A stretch of DNA of 46,177 bases from assembly GCA_017460805.1 (NCBI GenBank), contig JAFUAF010000033.1, forward strand, positions 1 through 46,177. The letters are read 5' to 3'. Positions within the stretch are counted from its first letter, which is position 1, and each line of letters opens with the position of its first letter. Below are positions 1 through 7,764 of the stretch, in pieces. The DNA is from Bacillota bacterium. GTDB lineage: Bacteria; Bacillota; Clostridia; Lachnospirales; CAG-274. The translations under genes were made by a program, and so were the position numbers. Below the pieces are notes generated by a model. The model was not told the DNA's origin and did not search any database. It was given only the letters and a program-made list of their open reading frames with translations.

Positions 1-139
1 AACGACATTTAAAAATGTCCTTTACTATAACCCTGCGGGGCATGCACACGACTGCGTACAAGGAATAAAGCCGCTTTGCGGCTCGCAGTCGGCGCAAGTA
101 AACGCCCAAAGTCCAAAGACTTTTGTCGTTTACTATAAT
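1..139. repeat. Palindromic intergenic element, possibly cut by the window edge
   Basis: No gene is visible here. The stretch holds nested inverted repeats: GACATTT/AAATGTC at 4-19, GACTGCG/CGCAGTC around AGCCGC-ttt-GCGGCT at about 50-90, and AAAGTC/GACTTT at about 107-122. The ten bases TTTACTATAA occur at 21-30 and again at 129-138. AACGACA at the start mirrors TGTCGTT near 124-130. This looks like a REP/MITE-type element, but its left border may lie outside the window. Confidence 0.45.
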
Positions 140-199
140 TATATGCTGTTTGGGCATATTTGTACAGTGTTTTTTAAAAACTTTTGGATTGGGCGCGGC

Positions 200-228
200 T
201 TGACTTTAAAGCGTGTGTATGATAAAAT
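200..228 (+). promoter_or_regulatory. Predicted sigma-A promoter for mgtE
   Basis: TTGACT (200-205), a 17-bp spacer and TAAAAT (223-228). A transcript from here would carry a leader of about 185 nt before mgtE. Confidence 0.7.
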
Positions 229-252
229 AATATAGGTATATTTTATTTTTAA

Positions 253-390
253 GAGAGGTGAGTAAAAGTGGCAAACAGTGACAGTTGCGGGCCTGACGGG
301 CGAACAGAGGCAAATTATCGATTATGTGTGGGTACTGCGGCGGTCGTGCCGACTTTTACACACAAATAGTGGGATATTTTGCTTCACCTG
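253..390 (+). ncRNA. Structured 5' leader of mgtE, candidate cis-regulatory RNA
   Basis: The leader folds by eye into a closed multi-branch structure. AGGTGA (256-261) pairs with TCACCT (384-389), extended by AAAA (264-267) with TTTT (377-380). One internal arm is TTGC/GCAA (285-288 with 310-313) around GCC/GGC. Another is TGTGTG/CACACA (325-330 with 359-364) capped by CGGC/GCCG (338-341 with 348-351). Magnesium transporter genes are often controlled by metal-sensing RNAs. I do not find the conserved M-box or yybP-ykoY core, so the class is unassigned. Confidence 0.45.
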
Positions 391-418
391 CCAAATATAA
401 AAAGGGGGATGATGCAAA

Positions 419-1852
419 ATGGAAATGCAGGAAAAAACAATGGCTGCACCCGATGCTGCGGAAACAGCTTCAAGACCCGACTACGAAAAAGAGATAGCGG
501 CAGTAATACGCGGTAATTTTTCGCCGCGTGCCATACAGGAAAAACTGGAGGATTACCATGGCAATGATATTGCGCAGGTAATGGAAGAACTGACACCGCA
601 GGAACGCAAGAAAATGTACCGTGTACTCAAAGGCGAAATGCTTGCGGAGGCCTTTGAATATCTTGACGAGGAAACGGCGGGTGCTTACCTTGATGAAATG
701 GATGTGACCAAAGCCGCGGCTGTCGTGTCACAGCTTGAAACGGATACGGCGGCAAATGTTCTGCACGAGATAGAAAAGGAAAAACGCGCGCTTATAATTG
801 ATATTCTTAAACCCGATGTCAAGGCAGAGATTCGCCTTATTGCATCTTTTGACGAGGACGAGATAGGCAGTCACATGACTACAAATTGTATCGTTATCCG
901 CGAAAACCTGACAATAAAAGGCGCTATGAGCGAACTTATACGTCAGGCGGAAGATAATGACAATATCACGACACTTTTTGTGGTTGATGAAAATGGGTCT
1001 TTTTTCGGTGCGATAGACCTCAAAGACCTTATAACCGCGCGCAGTACAAGCAGTCTTGAAGAACTTATCGTTACTTCTTTCCCTTATGTATATGCGCATG
1101 AAACCATAGATGACTGTCTGGAAGAACTGAAAGAGTATTCGGAGGACTCTATCCCCGTACTTGATAACAGCAACAAATTTCTCGGTGTTATCACATCCAA
1201 AAACCTTATTGAAGTAGTGGATGATGAAATGGGCGAGGACTACGCCATGTTTGCGGGTCTTACCGCAGAGGAAGACCTGAAGGAACCGCTTGGCGAAAGC
1301 ATGAAAAAACGTCTGCCGTGGCTTTTGGTGCTTTTGGTGCTTGGTATGATGGTATCAAGCGTTGTGGGTATATTTGAGCAGGTTATAGCTCAGCTTACAA
1401 TTATAATGGCTTTCCAGTCGCTTATACTGGATATGGCGGGTAATGTCGGCACACAGTCGCTGGCTGTTACTATCCGCGTTTTAATGGACGAAAACCTTGA
1501 ATTCAAGCAGAAAGCGGGGCTTGTTGTCAAGGAAATGCGCGTCGGACTATGCAACGGATTTTTGCTGGGCAGTCTGTCGTTTTTGCTGCTTGGGCTTTAT
1601 ATTATGCTGATAAAGCACCGCGAGCCGCTGTTCTCGTTTGCGGTGTCGGGCTGTATAGGCATTTCTCTGCTGCTTGCAATGGTTATTTCAAGTGCGGTGG
1701 GTACGCTTATACCCCTGTTTTTCAAAAAAATAAAAATCGACCCCGCAGTAGCTTCGGGTCCGCTTATTACAACAATAAACGACCTTGTTGCCGTGGTCAC
1801 TTACTACGGCATGAGTTGGATGCTGCTTCTCAATGTCCTTAAACTTGCATAA
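419..1852 (+). CDS. mgtE: MgtE family magnesium transporter
   Basis: Predicted Mg2+ channel/transporter of the inner membrane, 477 residues, the usual family length. The order is an N-terminal helical MgtE_N domain (about 35-135), a pair of CBS domains (about 140-265) that sense Mg2+ in the family, a connecting helix, and a C-terminal membrane domain of about five helices (about 305-477). The membrane part carries the family segment NVGTQSLAVTIRVL, which lines the pore. The start is an ATG preceded by AGGGGG about 12 nt upstream. The gene has its own promoter and a long structured leader, which suggests control by metal ions. Identity is clear; the exact ion (Mg2+, possibly Co2+) is inferred from the family. 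Confidence 0.93.
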   Translation: MEMQEKTMAAPDAAETASRPDYEKEIAAVIRGNFSPRAIQEKLEDYHGNDIAQVMEELTPQERKKMYRVLKGEMLAEAFEYLDEETAGAYLDEMDVTKAAAVVSQLETDTAANVLHEIEKEKRALIIDILKPDVKAEIRLIASFDEDEIGSHMTTNCIVIRENLTIKGAMSELIRQAEDNDNITTLFVVDENGSFFGAIDLKDLITARSTSSLEELIVTSFPYVYAHETIDDCLEELKEYSEDSIPVLDNSNKFLGVITSKNLIEVVDDEMGEDYAMFAGLTAEEDLKEPLGESMKKRLPWLLVLLVLGMMVSSVVGIFEQVIAQLTIIMAFQSLILDMAGNVGTQSLAVTIRVLMDENLEFKQKAGLVVKEMRVGLCNGFLLGSLSFLLLGLYIMLIKHREPLFSFAVSGCIGISLLLAMVISSAVGTLIPLFFKKIKIDPAVASGPLITTINDLVAVVTYYGMSWMLLLNVLKLA

Positions 1853-1865
1853 ATGAGGCAAAATA

Positions 1866-2342
1866 ATGGAATTTGTTATTATTTATATTGTTATAGCGGT
1901 AATTTTGTGCATGCTTACGCGCAGGCTGTTTTTTCTGATATTTGCGGTGCTTTCCGTCTTTATGCTGATCGTACTGGCTATGAATGTGTATTTTTGCTAT
2001 ATGACGATCGGGCTTCTTATGTCAAAACGCAGAAAAGGCAGCTTTGTGCGTGTTGAGAACGAAAATGAAAATGCGGCGTTATTAGGCAAAAATATCAGCT
2101 ACAAAGTGGCGGTATATGATATAGACGGTGTTGAATACAAGTCGGTGTTTCCCGCAGAGGGAGCATTTAATGTCTATTTTTACAGCACCAAAAAAAGATG
2201 CAGCCTTTGGCTCAATAAAAAACGCGGCAGGGTGTTTGATATGTACAATGTGGTGTCCTGCATTGTATGGCCCCTGTTTTCATCCATGTCCTGCGTGGGA
2301 ATGGGGTTTATAATCGTTTTTGCACGCCGCATGGGTCTGTAA
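1866..2342 (+). CDS. Hypothetical membrane protein
   Basis: 158 residues, family not recognised. Two hydrophobic helices fill residues 1-55, a polar extracytoplasmic or cytoplasmic middle follows (about 55-125), and a third hydrophobic segment lies at about 130-155. The start ATG follows GAGG by 9 nt. It begins 13 bp after mgtE and is probably cotranscribed with it. Nothing in the sequence points to a function. Confidence 0.7.
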   Translation: MEFVIIYIVIAVILCMLTRRLFFLIFAVLSVFMLIVLAMNVYFCYMTIGLLMSKRRKGSFVRVENENENAALLGKNISYKVAVYDIDGVEYKSVFPAEGAFNVYFYSTKKRCSLWLNKKRGRVFDMYNVVSCIVWPLFSSMSCVGMGFIIVFARRMGL

Positions 2343-2346
2343 GGAC

Positions 2347-2374
2347 TTGATTTTTTATAAAATTTGACTATAAT
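2347..2374 (+). promoter_or_regulatory. Predicted promoter for argF
   Basis: TTGATT (2347-2352), a 16-bp spacer and a perfect TATAAT (2369-2374), about 37 bp before the argF start. Confidence 0.65.
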
Positions 2375-2410
2375 TAATGTATAAATACATGTCATACAAA
2401 AGGAGAAATT

Positions 2411-3403
2411 ATGAGTATAAATTTAAAAAACAGAAATCTGCTTACACTTCTTGACTTTACGCCGGAGGAGATACAGTATCTGCTCGACCTTGCGGCAGAA
2501 CTGAAAGCGAAGAAAAAGGCGGGCGAGCTGCACGATATGTTCCGCGGCAAAAATATCGCCCTTATATTTGAAAAGAACAGTACGCGTACACGCTGTTCTT
2601 TTGAGGTTGCGGCCTACGACCTTGGCATGGGCGTTACCTATCTCGACCCTCTCGGCTCACAGATAGGCAAAAAAGAAAGTATTGCGGACACCGCAAGAGT
2701 GCTTGGCAGGATGTTTGACGGTATAGAATACCGCGGCTTCGGTCAGGAAATAGTTGAAGAACTGGCAAAACACGCGGGTGTACCCGTATGGAACGGCCTT
2801 ACAAACGAATTTCACCCGACACAGGTGCTTGCCGATATGCTTACCATTATCGAGCATAAGGGGCATTTAAAGGGCATCAAACTGGTATACATGGGCGATG
2901 CGCGCTACAACATGGGCAACAGCCTTATGATAGCGTCCGCAAAAATGGGTATGGATTTTGTTGCCTGCGCACCCAAAAAGTATCACCCCAACAAGGAGCT
3001 TGTGGATAAGTGCCTTGAAATCGCAAAGGAAACGGGCGCTAAGATAACCCTTACGGAAAATATCGAGGATATCAAGGGCGCAGATGTTATATATACCGAT
3101 GTGTGGGTCTCCATGGGCGAGCCCGACGAGGTATGGGCAAGCCGCATAAAGGAGCTTTCGCCCTACCAGGTAAATAAAAAAGCAATGGATATCGCAGGCG
3201 AACAGGCTTTATTTATGCACTGTCTGCCCGCATTCCATGATTTAAAGACCACGATAGGCAAGGAAATAAGCAAAAAATTCCATATTGATGAAATGGAAGT
3301 TACGGACGAGGTATTCGAGAGCAAAAACTCTATTGTCTTTGACGAAGCCGAAAACCGTATGCACACCATAAAAGCCGTTATTGTGGCAAGTTTAAGAGGA
3401 TAA
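2411..3403 (+). CDS. argF: Ornithine carbamoyltransferase
   Basis: Condenses carbamoyl phosphate and ornithine to citrulline in arginine synthesis (or runs in reverse in the arginine deiminase pathway). It has 330 residues, typical of the family. The carbamoyl-phosphate motif STRTR is at 57-61, HPTQ lies in the FHPTQVLAD segment, and HCLPAFHD provides the ornithine-side Cys. A clear AGGAG precedes the ATG. No other arginine genes are adjacent, so anabolic or catabolic use cannot be decided from context. The name argF is used for the biosynthetic type. Confidence 0.93.
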   Translation: MSINLKNRNLLTLLDFTPEEIQYLLDLAAELKAKKKAGELHDMFRGKNIALIFEKNSTRTRCSFEVAAYDLGMGVTYLDPLGSQIGKKESIADTARVLGRMFDGIEYRGFGQEIVEELAKHAGVPVWNGLTNEFHPTQVLADMLTIIEHKGHLKGIKLVYMGDARYNMGNSLMIASAKMGMDFVACAPKKYHPNKELVDKCLEIAKETGAKITLTENIEDIKGADVIYTDVWVSMGEPDEVWASRIKELSPYQVNKKAMDIAGEQALFMHCLPAFHDLKTTIGKEISKKFHIDEMEVTDEVFESKNSIVFDEAENRMHTIKAVIVASLRG

Positions 3404-3419
3404 AACAGGAGAGTTAAAA

Positions 3420-4421
3420 ATGGACGAGAACAAGAAAGTTATTTATTCCGCAATGCAGCCTTCGGGCATACCGTCGCTTGGCAACTACCTCGGCGCATTG
3501 AAAAACTGGAAAAACTTGCAGGACGAGTATAACTGCATTTACGGCATTGCAAATATGCACGCTTTGACCGTAAGACAAAACCCGACAGAGCTTCGTCAGC
3601 GTACAAGAAATCTTATAATTTTGTTTATGGCGCTCGGTATCGACCCCGAGAAAAATATTCTGTATGTGCAGTCCGACGTTGCTGCTCATGCGGAGCTTGC
3701 GTGGATACTGAATTGCTTTACATACATGGGCGAACTCAGCCGTATGACCCAGTTCAAGGACAAATCGGCAAAGCACGCCGATAATATAAATGCGGGTCTT
3801 TTCACTTATCCCGCACTTATGGCTGCCGATATTCTTTTGTATCAGGCCGATATGGTGCCTGTAGGCGAAGACCAGCGCCAGCATCTTGAAATAACACGCG
3901 ACCTTGCGGAGCGTTTCAACAATATCTACGGGGATGTATTCAAAGTGCCCGATGCTTATATAGCAAAGGTAGGCGCAAGAATTATGGGCCTCCAGGAACC
4001 CACAAGAAAAATGAGCAAGTCCGAAAGTGACAACGACAACAATGTTATCTTTGTGCTTGACGACCTTAATCTTATTGCAAACAAGATAAAACGTGCCGTT
4101 ACCGACAGCGATACCGAGGTACGCTTCGACCCCGAAAACAAGCCCGGCGTAAGCAATCTTTTAAGTATCTATTCCGCTATAAACGGCAAAACGCCCGAGG
4201 AAAATGCGCTTGAATTTGCAGGCAAGGGCTACGGCGATTTTAAAAAGACTATCGCGGATGCAGTTGTTGAGGAGATACGCCCCATTCAGGAGGAATTCAA
4301 GAGAATTTCCGCCGATAAAGCCTATGTTGACAAAGTTATCAAAGAGGGCGCGGAAAAAGCGGGCTATATTGCCAATAAGACCCTCAGAAAAGTTAAAAAG
4401 AAAGTCGGCTATCCCAACTGA
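3420..4421 (+). CDS. trpS: Tryptophanyl-tRNA synthetase
   Basis: Class I aminoacyl-tRNA synthetase that charges tRNA-Trp in the cytosol, 333 residues. The HIGH-type signature sits in PSGIPSLGNYLGAL near residue 14, and the KMSKS loop is exact (KMSKSESD, about residue 196). The segment AADILLYQADMVPVGEDQ is characteristic of TrpS. The ATG is preceded by AGGAG. It follows argF by 16 bp and probably shares its transcript. I see no T-box leader. Confidence 0.95.
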   Translation: MDENKKVIYSAMQPSGIPSLGNYLGALKNWKNLQDEYNCIYGIANMHALTVRQNPTELRQRTRNLIILFMALGIDPEKNILYVQSDVAAHAELAWILNCFTYMGELSRMTQFKDKSAKHADNINAGLFTYPALMAADILLYQADMVPVGEDQRQHLEITRDLAERFNNIYGDVFKVPDAYIAKVGARIMGLQEPTRKMSKSESDNDNNVIFVLDDLNLIANKIKRAVTDSDTEVRFDPENKPGVSNLLSIYSAINGKTPEENALEFAGKGYGDFKKTIADAVVEEIRPIQEEFKRISADKAYVDKVIKEGAEKAGYIANKTLRKVKKKVGYPN

Positions 4422-4423
4422 TA

Positions 4424-4804
4424 ATGAACCGGCGGATTTATTATTTTTTGATATTTATTGTGCTGTTTGCGCTTGAAACTTTGATAGCGCTGACGCTGCA
4501 CGGCGGTTTTATCCGCTCCTATCTTGGGGATGTTATTGTCGTGTGGGTCGTATACTGCTTTGTACAGACGGTTTTGGGCGGCAACAACAACCATTATGCC
4601 GCTGCGGTCTTTGTTTTGCTTTTTGCATTTGCAACAGAATTATTGCAGGCGATAAACATTGTGAAACTGCTTGGTGTGCAAGATAACGCATTTTTGAGGA
4701 CTGTGATAGGCACAAGTTTCTCTTGGGGCGATATGGTATGCTATGCAGTCGGCACGCTGGCGGAGATATTGGGAATATCAATGTTTTGTGACAAAAACAG
4801 GTGA
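4424..4804 (+). CDS. DUF2809 family membrane protein
   Basis: 126 residues with about four hydrophobic segments. The pattern SYLGDVIVVWVVYCFVQ, with an acidic residue after a Gly in the second helix, and the later FSWGDMVCYAVGTLAEI match DUF2809 small membrane proteins as I remember them. It starts 2 bp after the trpS stop, which suggests translational coupling, though no strong ribosome site is visible beyond the trpS tail. Function unknown. Confidence 0.7.
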   Translation: MNRRIYYFLIFIVLFALETLIALTLHGGFIRSYLGDVIVVWVVYCFVQTVLGGNNNHYAAAVFVLLFAFATELLQAINIVKLLGVQDNAFLRTVIGTSFSWGDMVCYAVGTLAEILGISMFCDKNR

Positions 4805-4810
4805 GGGATT

Positions 4811-5047
4811 ATGAAAAAATCACACACGCATAAAATCATTGTTACTGTTGTAATTGCTGCGGTCGTCATTCTGTTCTATATGGGCTATGCGTTGTTGTTT
4901 ATAACGGCAGGGAAAGAAATGCCTTCAATTCTGATGTTTATTTTTGCGGGCATTCCCATAGCGCTGATCGCAGGGATGATTTATGCTGCCGTTCAGCGGA
5001 TAAAGGAAATAGAAAAAGGTGAAGAAGATGATATTGACAACTACTGA
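4811..5047 (+). CDS. Small two-helix membrane protein
   Basis: 78 residues: a short basic N-terminus, two transmembrane helices (about 8-32 and 38-60), then a charged tail rich in Lys, Glu and Asp. The ATG follows GAGGG. It lies between the DUF2809 gene and a YbjQ-type gene that it overlaps by 20 bp, so the three are probably cotranscribed. The family is not recognised. Confidence 0.65.
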   Translation: MKKSHTHKIIVTVVIAAVVILFYMGYALLFITAGKEMPSILMFIFAGIPIALIAGMIYAAVQRIKEIEKGEEDDIDNY

Positions 5048-5345
5048 ACATATAGATGGCAAAGAATATGAAATACTCGGTATTGCAAAGGGAAGTACAG
5101 TACAGACAACACACATGGTAAATGATGTGCTGCAAAGTTTTAAAAATCTGGTTGGCGGCGAATTGACTTCATACAACGACATGATGAATGAAGCCCGTGC
5201 TATGGCAACTATGCGAATGAAAAACGATGCAGAGCGAATGGGTGCGGATGCTATCGTATGTATACGTTACGCTTCGTCCGCAATTATGGCGGGTGCTGCG
5301 GAAGTTATTGCGTATGGCACCGCAGTCAGATTTAAAAATCAATAA
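5028..5345 (+). CDS. YbjQ/UPF0145 family protein
   Basis: 105 residues. The opening MILTTTEHIDGKEYEILGI and the Gly/Ala-rich end IVCIRYASSAIMAGAAEVIAYG are characteristic of the YbjQ (UPF0145) family, a small pentameric-type domain sometimes called heavy-metal-binding without firm evidence. A GTG at 5019 is possible, but the ATG at 5028 has AAAGGTG six bases upstream and gives the usual family N-terminus. It overlaps the preceding gene by 20 bp. Role unknown. Confidence 0.8.
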   Translation: MILTTTEHIDGKEYEILGIAKGSTVQTTHMVNDVLQSFKNLVGGELTSYNDMMNEARAMATMRMKNDAERMGADAIVCIRYASSAIMAGAAEVIAYGTAVRFKNQ

Positions 5346-5422
5346 AAACGGCGGTCGGATAAAAAAGACTGAACGCGGGAATTGACCCGCTGAAATATAA
5401 CAAAAAAGAGAGGTGCATATTT

Positions 5423-6457
5423 ATGATGGATTTTATTACAAAGGAGCCTAAAAAGTTTGATATTATCAGCTTGGGCGAGGTCATGCTTCGTCTTTCTCCT
5501 CCCGACAAGGAGAAGATAAGCCAGTGTGAGACATTTGAGAAAAAGGCAGGCGGTTCGGAGCTGAATGTGGCTTCGGGTGCGGCATATCTTGGTGTGCGCT
5601 CGGCTATCATCACAAAACTTCCCGACAACAAGATAGGCCGTTTTATCCGTTATAAGATACGTTACGGCAATGTAAGTGACGATTTTATCGTAAACGATAC
5701 ATCCGAAGAAAAGCGTCTTGGCATCTACTACTACGAGAGCGGTGCTTATCCGCGTAAATCATCGGTCGTTTACGACAGAGCCCATTCTTCGGTTTGCTCG
5801 CTCAAACTTAACGAGATAAGCCCGTCCGTATACGACAAGGCGCGTGTTTTCCATGTAAGCGGCATCACAATGGCTTTGAACAAGGAACTGCGCGGCATCG
5901 TTATCGAGCTTATAAAGCGTTTTAAGGAGCAGGGTGCGGCTATCAGCTTTGACGTAAACTACCGCGCAAAACTCTGGAGCGAGGAAGAGGCAAGGGAGAC
6001 CATAAAATCGGTTCTGCCTTATATCGACATACTTTTTGTTTCCGAGGAAACATCAAGAAAAATGATGCAGAAAACGGGTACTCTTGAAGAAATAATGAAG
6101 AGCTATTCCGACGAGTACGGCTGTAAGATAGTGGCAACTACCCGCCGTGATGTTGTAAGCCCCACAAAGCACAACTTCGGCAGCAAGCTGTATTATGACG
6201 GCAAGTTCTATGAAGAACCGCCTTACGAGAATATCGAGGTCGTTGACCGTATAGGCAGCGGCGATGCTTATGTTGCGGGCGCGCTGTATGCGGCAATAAA
6301 ATTCGGCGACCCACAGAAATGCGTGGAATACGGCAACGCCATGAGCGCTGTTAAAAATACCACATACGGCGATATGCCCGCGGCAAGCTTGGGCGAGATA
6401 GAAAGCGTTATCAAGACCCATAAATCCGACGGCCCGCAGGAAGAAATGAATAGATAA
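5423..6457 (+). CDS. PfkB family sugar kinase, likely 2-keto-3-deoxygluconate kinase
   Basis: Ribokinase-fold kinase of 344 residues. Visible signatures are the N-terminal GEVMLRLSPPD with GGSELNVASGAAYLG (sugar-binding PfkB signature 1) and the C-terminal DRIGSGDAYVAGALYAA (signature 2, with the catalytic Asp in GSGD). The family members closest by eye are KDG kinases, but substrate specificity cannot be read from the sequence and no pectin or uronate genes lie beside it. GAGAGGTG precedes ATGATG; either Met could start. It is the last gene before the insertion-sequence remnant. Confidence 0.85.
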   Translation: MMDFITKEPKKFDIISLGEVMLRLSPPDKEKISQCETFEKKAGGSELNVASGAAYLGVRSAIITKLPDNKIGRFIRYKIRYGNVSDDFIVNDTSEEKRLGIYYYESGAYPRKSSVVYDRAHSSVCSLKLNEISPSVYDKARVFHVSGITMALNKELRGIVIELIKRFKEQGAAISFDVNYRAKLWSEEEARETIKSVLPYIDILFVSEETSRKMMQKTGTLEEIMKSYSDEYGCKIVATTRRDVVSPTKHNFGSKLYYDGKFYEEPPYENIEVVDRIGSGDAYVAGALYAAIKFGDPQKCVEYGNAMSAVKNTTYGDMPAASLGEIESVIKTHKSDGPQEEMNR

Positions 6458-6510
6458 AATAAAAAGGTTCTTTGTCAACTGGTGTGGTTGACATTTAACA
6501 CAAACTTAAC

Positions 6511-6546
6511 AAACGGTGTGTATGAGAGATCATGCACACCGTTTTT
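6511..6546 (+). terminator. Stem-loop at the end of the IS remnant
   Basis: AAACGGTGTG (6511-6520) pairs with CACACCGTTT (6535-6544), followed by a short T run. It could terminate transcription coming from the PfkB gene. It lies between the inferred IS end and the transposase stop. Confidence 0.55.
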
Positions 6547-6997
6547 CAATGCTGATCAAGTCACATGAAATAAGTATTCTGTTTCTGAAATTGTAGAATG
6601 AGCGGTAGCCGAAGACCACTCTTTTGATTGCTTTTATCTTGTTGTTGAAGCCTTCCACAAGGCCGTTTGTATAGCCATATTTAACGGCATTTGTTACATA
6701 TTCTTTGTTATCTTTGGTAGTTTTCAAGGTGGTTTTCATATAGCCCGAAATATTTGTATATTTTTGTTCAAGCAGGCTGTTTAACCTTGTTACATCCTTT
6801 CGTTTAATAGCGGCGAGGATGTCTTGGTATGCGTAGTAGGTGTTTTTAAGCCGTTCATCAAGGCTAAGTAGGCAGTCGACCACATCTGTCTGACTCACAG
6901 CCTTATCAAAGCAAAAACGCTTTTTAAAGTGTATTCCGTCAAGTTCGTACCGGTCTTTGAGCAGCAGTTTCCCGTATCTTTTGAGTTTCCTGTAAAT
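6530..6997 (-). pseudogene. ISL3-family transposase, C-terminal fragment
   Basis: About 155 codons remain open from 6997 down to 6530; a normal ISL3 transposase has about 400 residues. The end carries the ISL3 C-terminal signature (NGLVEGFNNKIKAIKRVVFG, followed by YRSFYNFRNRI). The reading frame continues upstream of the first Met (6898) through RKLKRYGKLLLKDRYELDG, so the fragment is longer than a Met-initiated ORF suggests. TGA codons close it at 6998-7000. The N-terminal zinc-finger and most of the DDE domain are absent, so it is inactive. Confidence 0.8.
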
Positions 6998-7036
6998 TCA
7001 TCATGGAAAAGCGATATTGTTATTGTTTTTATATAT

Positions 7037-7128
7037 GAGACAGGGGGACGGTTCTTGCTGTCGCCATATCGGGAGTGAGCCGTGCGGACATGAACTATAC
7101 GGGACAGAAGAACCGTCCCCGCTGTCTC
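7037..7128. repeat. 92-bp palindromic repeat, copy 1
   Basis: Starts GAGACAGGGGGACGGTT and ends with the near-complement AACCGTCCCCGCTGTCTC. The middle is about 57 bp, including CGCCATATCGGGAGTGAGCC. Copies 2-4 are nearly identical. This copy is separated from copy 2 by unique AT-rich DNA that holds a promoter. Confidence 0.9.
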
Positions 7129-7165
7129 TTACAAATAAAAATGGGGAAGATCAAAATAAAAAATG

Positions 7166-7194
7166 TTGTGTTTTAAGGAAAATTATGGTACACT
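7166..7194 (+). promoter_or_regulatory. Predicted promoter of the ANTAR region
   Basis: TTGTGT (7166-7171), 17 bp, TACACT (7189-7194). A transcript from here would run through palindromes 2-4 and both truncated ORFs before reaching the full-length ANTAR gene. Confidence 0.5.
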
Positions 7195-7209
7195 TTAAAT
7201 GTGATTTTT

Positions 7210-7301
7210 GAGACAGGGGGACGGTTATTGCTGTCGCCATATCGGGAGTGAGCCGTGCGGACGTAAATTATACGGGACAGAAGAACCGTCCCCGCTGTCT
7301 C
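7210..7301. repeat. 92-bp palindromic repeat, copy 2
   Basis: The same 92-bp palindrome as at 7037. It begins the 211-bp tandem unit. Confidence 0.9.
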
Positions 7302-7331
7302 CGAGTGTGATTTTTTGCGGAGGGATGCAAC

Positions 7332-7553
7332 GTGACGGGTAATGACGTTTTTATTGCTTTTCCGAATAAAAATACTGTGCTCGCTGTGGCTAAAACGGCT
7401 ATGGCGGCGGGGTTTAATATGAGACAGGGGGACGGTTATTGCTGTCGCCATATTGGGAGTGAGCCGTGCGGACGTGAATTATACGGGACAGAAGAACCGT
7501 CCCCGCTGTCTCCGAGTGCGATTGTTTGTGGAGGGATGCACTGTGACGGGTAA
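7332..7553 (+). pseudogene. Truncated ANTAR-regulator ORF 1 fused to palindrome-encoded tail
   Basis: GTG start with GGAGG at 7318-7322. The first 29 residues match the start of the intact regulator at 7754 (MTGNDVFIAFPNKNT and onward), then 44 residues are read through palindrome copy 3. It stops at TAA 7551-7553, 11 nt inside the next ORF. It is a duplication product that may still be translated; no function can be claimed. Confidence 0.7.
7421..7512. repeat. 92-bp palindromic repeat, copy 3
   Basis: Interrupts the first duplicated ANTAR 5' end after the TTTAAT sequence. It is read in frame as MRQGDGYCCRHIGSE and onward. Confidence 0.9.
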
Positions 7554-7764
7554 TGATGTTTTTATTGCTTTTCCGAATAAAAATACGGCGCTCGCCGTGG
7601 CTAAAACCGCTATGGCGGCGGGATTTAATATGAGACAGGGGGACGGTTATTGCTGTCGCCATATCGGGAGTGAGCCGTGCGGACGTGAACTATACGGGAC
7701 AGAAGAACCGTCCCCGCTGTCTCCGAGTGTGATTGTTTGTGGAGGGATGCAACGTGACGGGTAA
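7543..7764 (+). pseudogene. Truncated ANTAR-regulator ORF 2 fused to palindrome-encoded tail
   Basis: Same structure and length (73 aa) as the ORF at 7332: GTG start, 29 regulator residues, then 44 residues from palindrome copy 4. Its start overlaps the previous stop by 11 nt, and its stop (7762-7764) overlaps the start of the intact regulator (7754) by the same 11 nt. This arrangement would allow translational coupling. Confidence 0.7.
7632..7723. repeat. 92-bp palindromic repeat, copy 4
   Basis: Last copy of the palindrome. It ends 30 bp before the GTG of the intact ANTAR gene. Confidence 0.9.

Larger units (their letters stand above)
6466..6997 (-). mobile_element. Truncated ISL3-family insertion sequence
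   Basis: GGTTCTTTGTCAACT at 6466-6480 resembles an ISL3 terminal inverted repeat, and the minus strand behind it encodes the C-terminal part of an ISL3 transposase. The other end is missing: similarity stops near 6997, and palindromic repeats begin 40 bp later. Confidence 0.7.

Noticed and set aside
253-390. Mg2+ M-box or Mn2+ yybP-ykoY riboswitch upstream of mgtE
   Set aside because: The fold is plausible, but the conserved core words that I know for these families are not present, so I only call it an unassigned leader.
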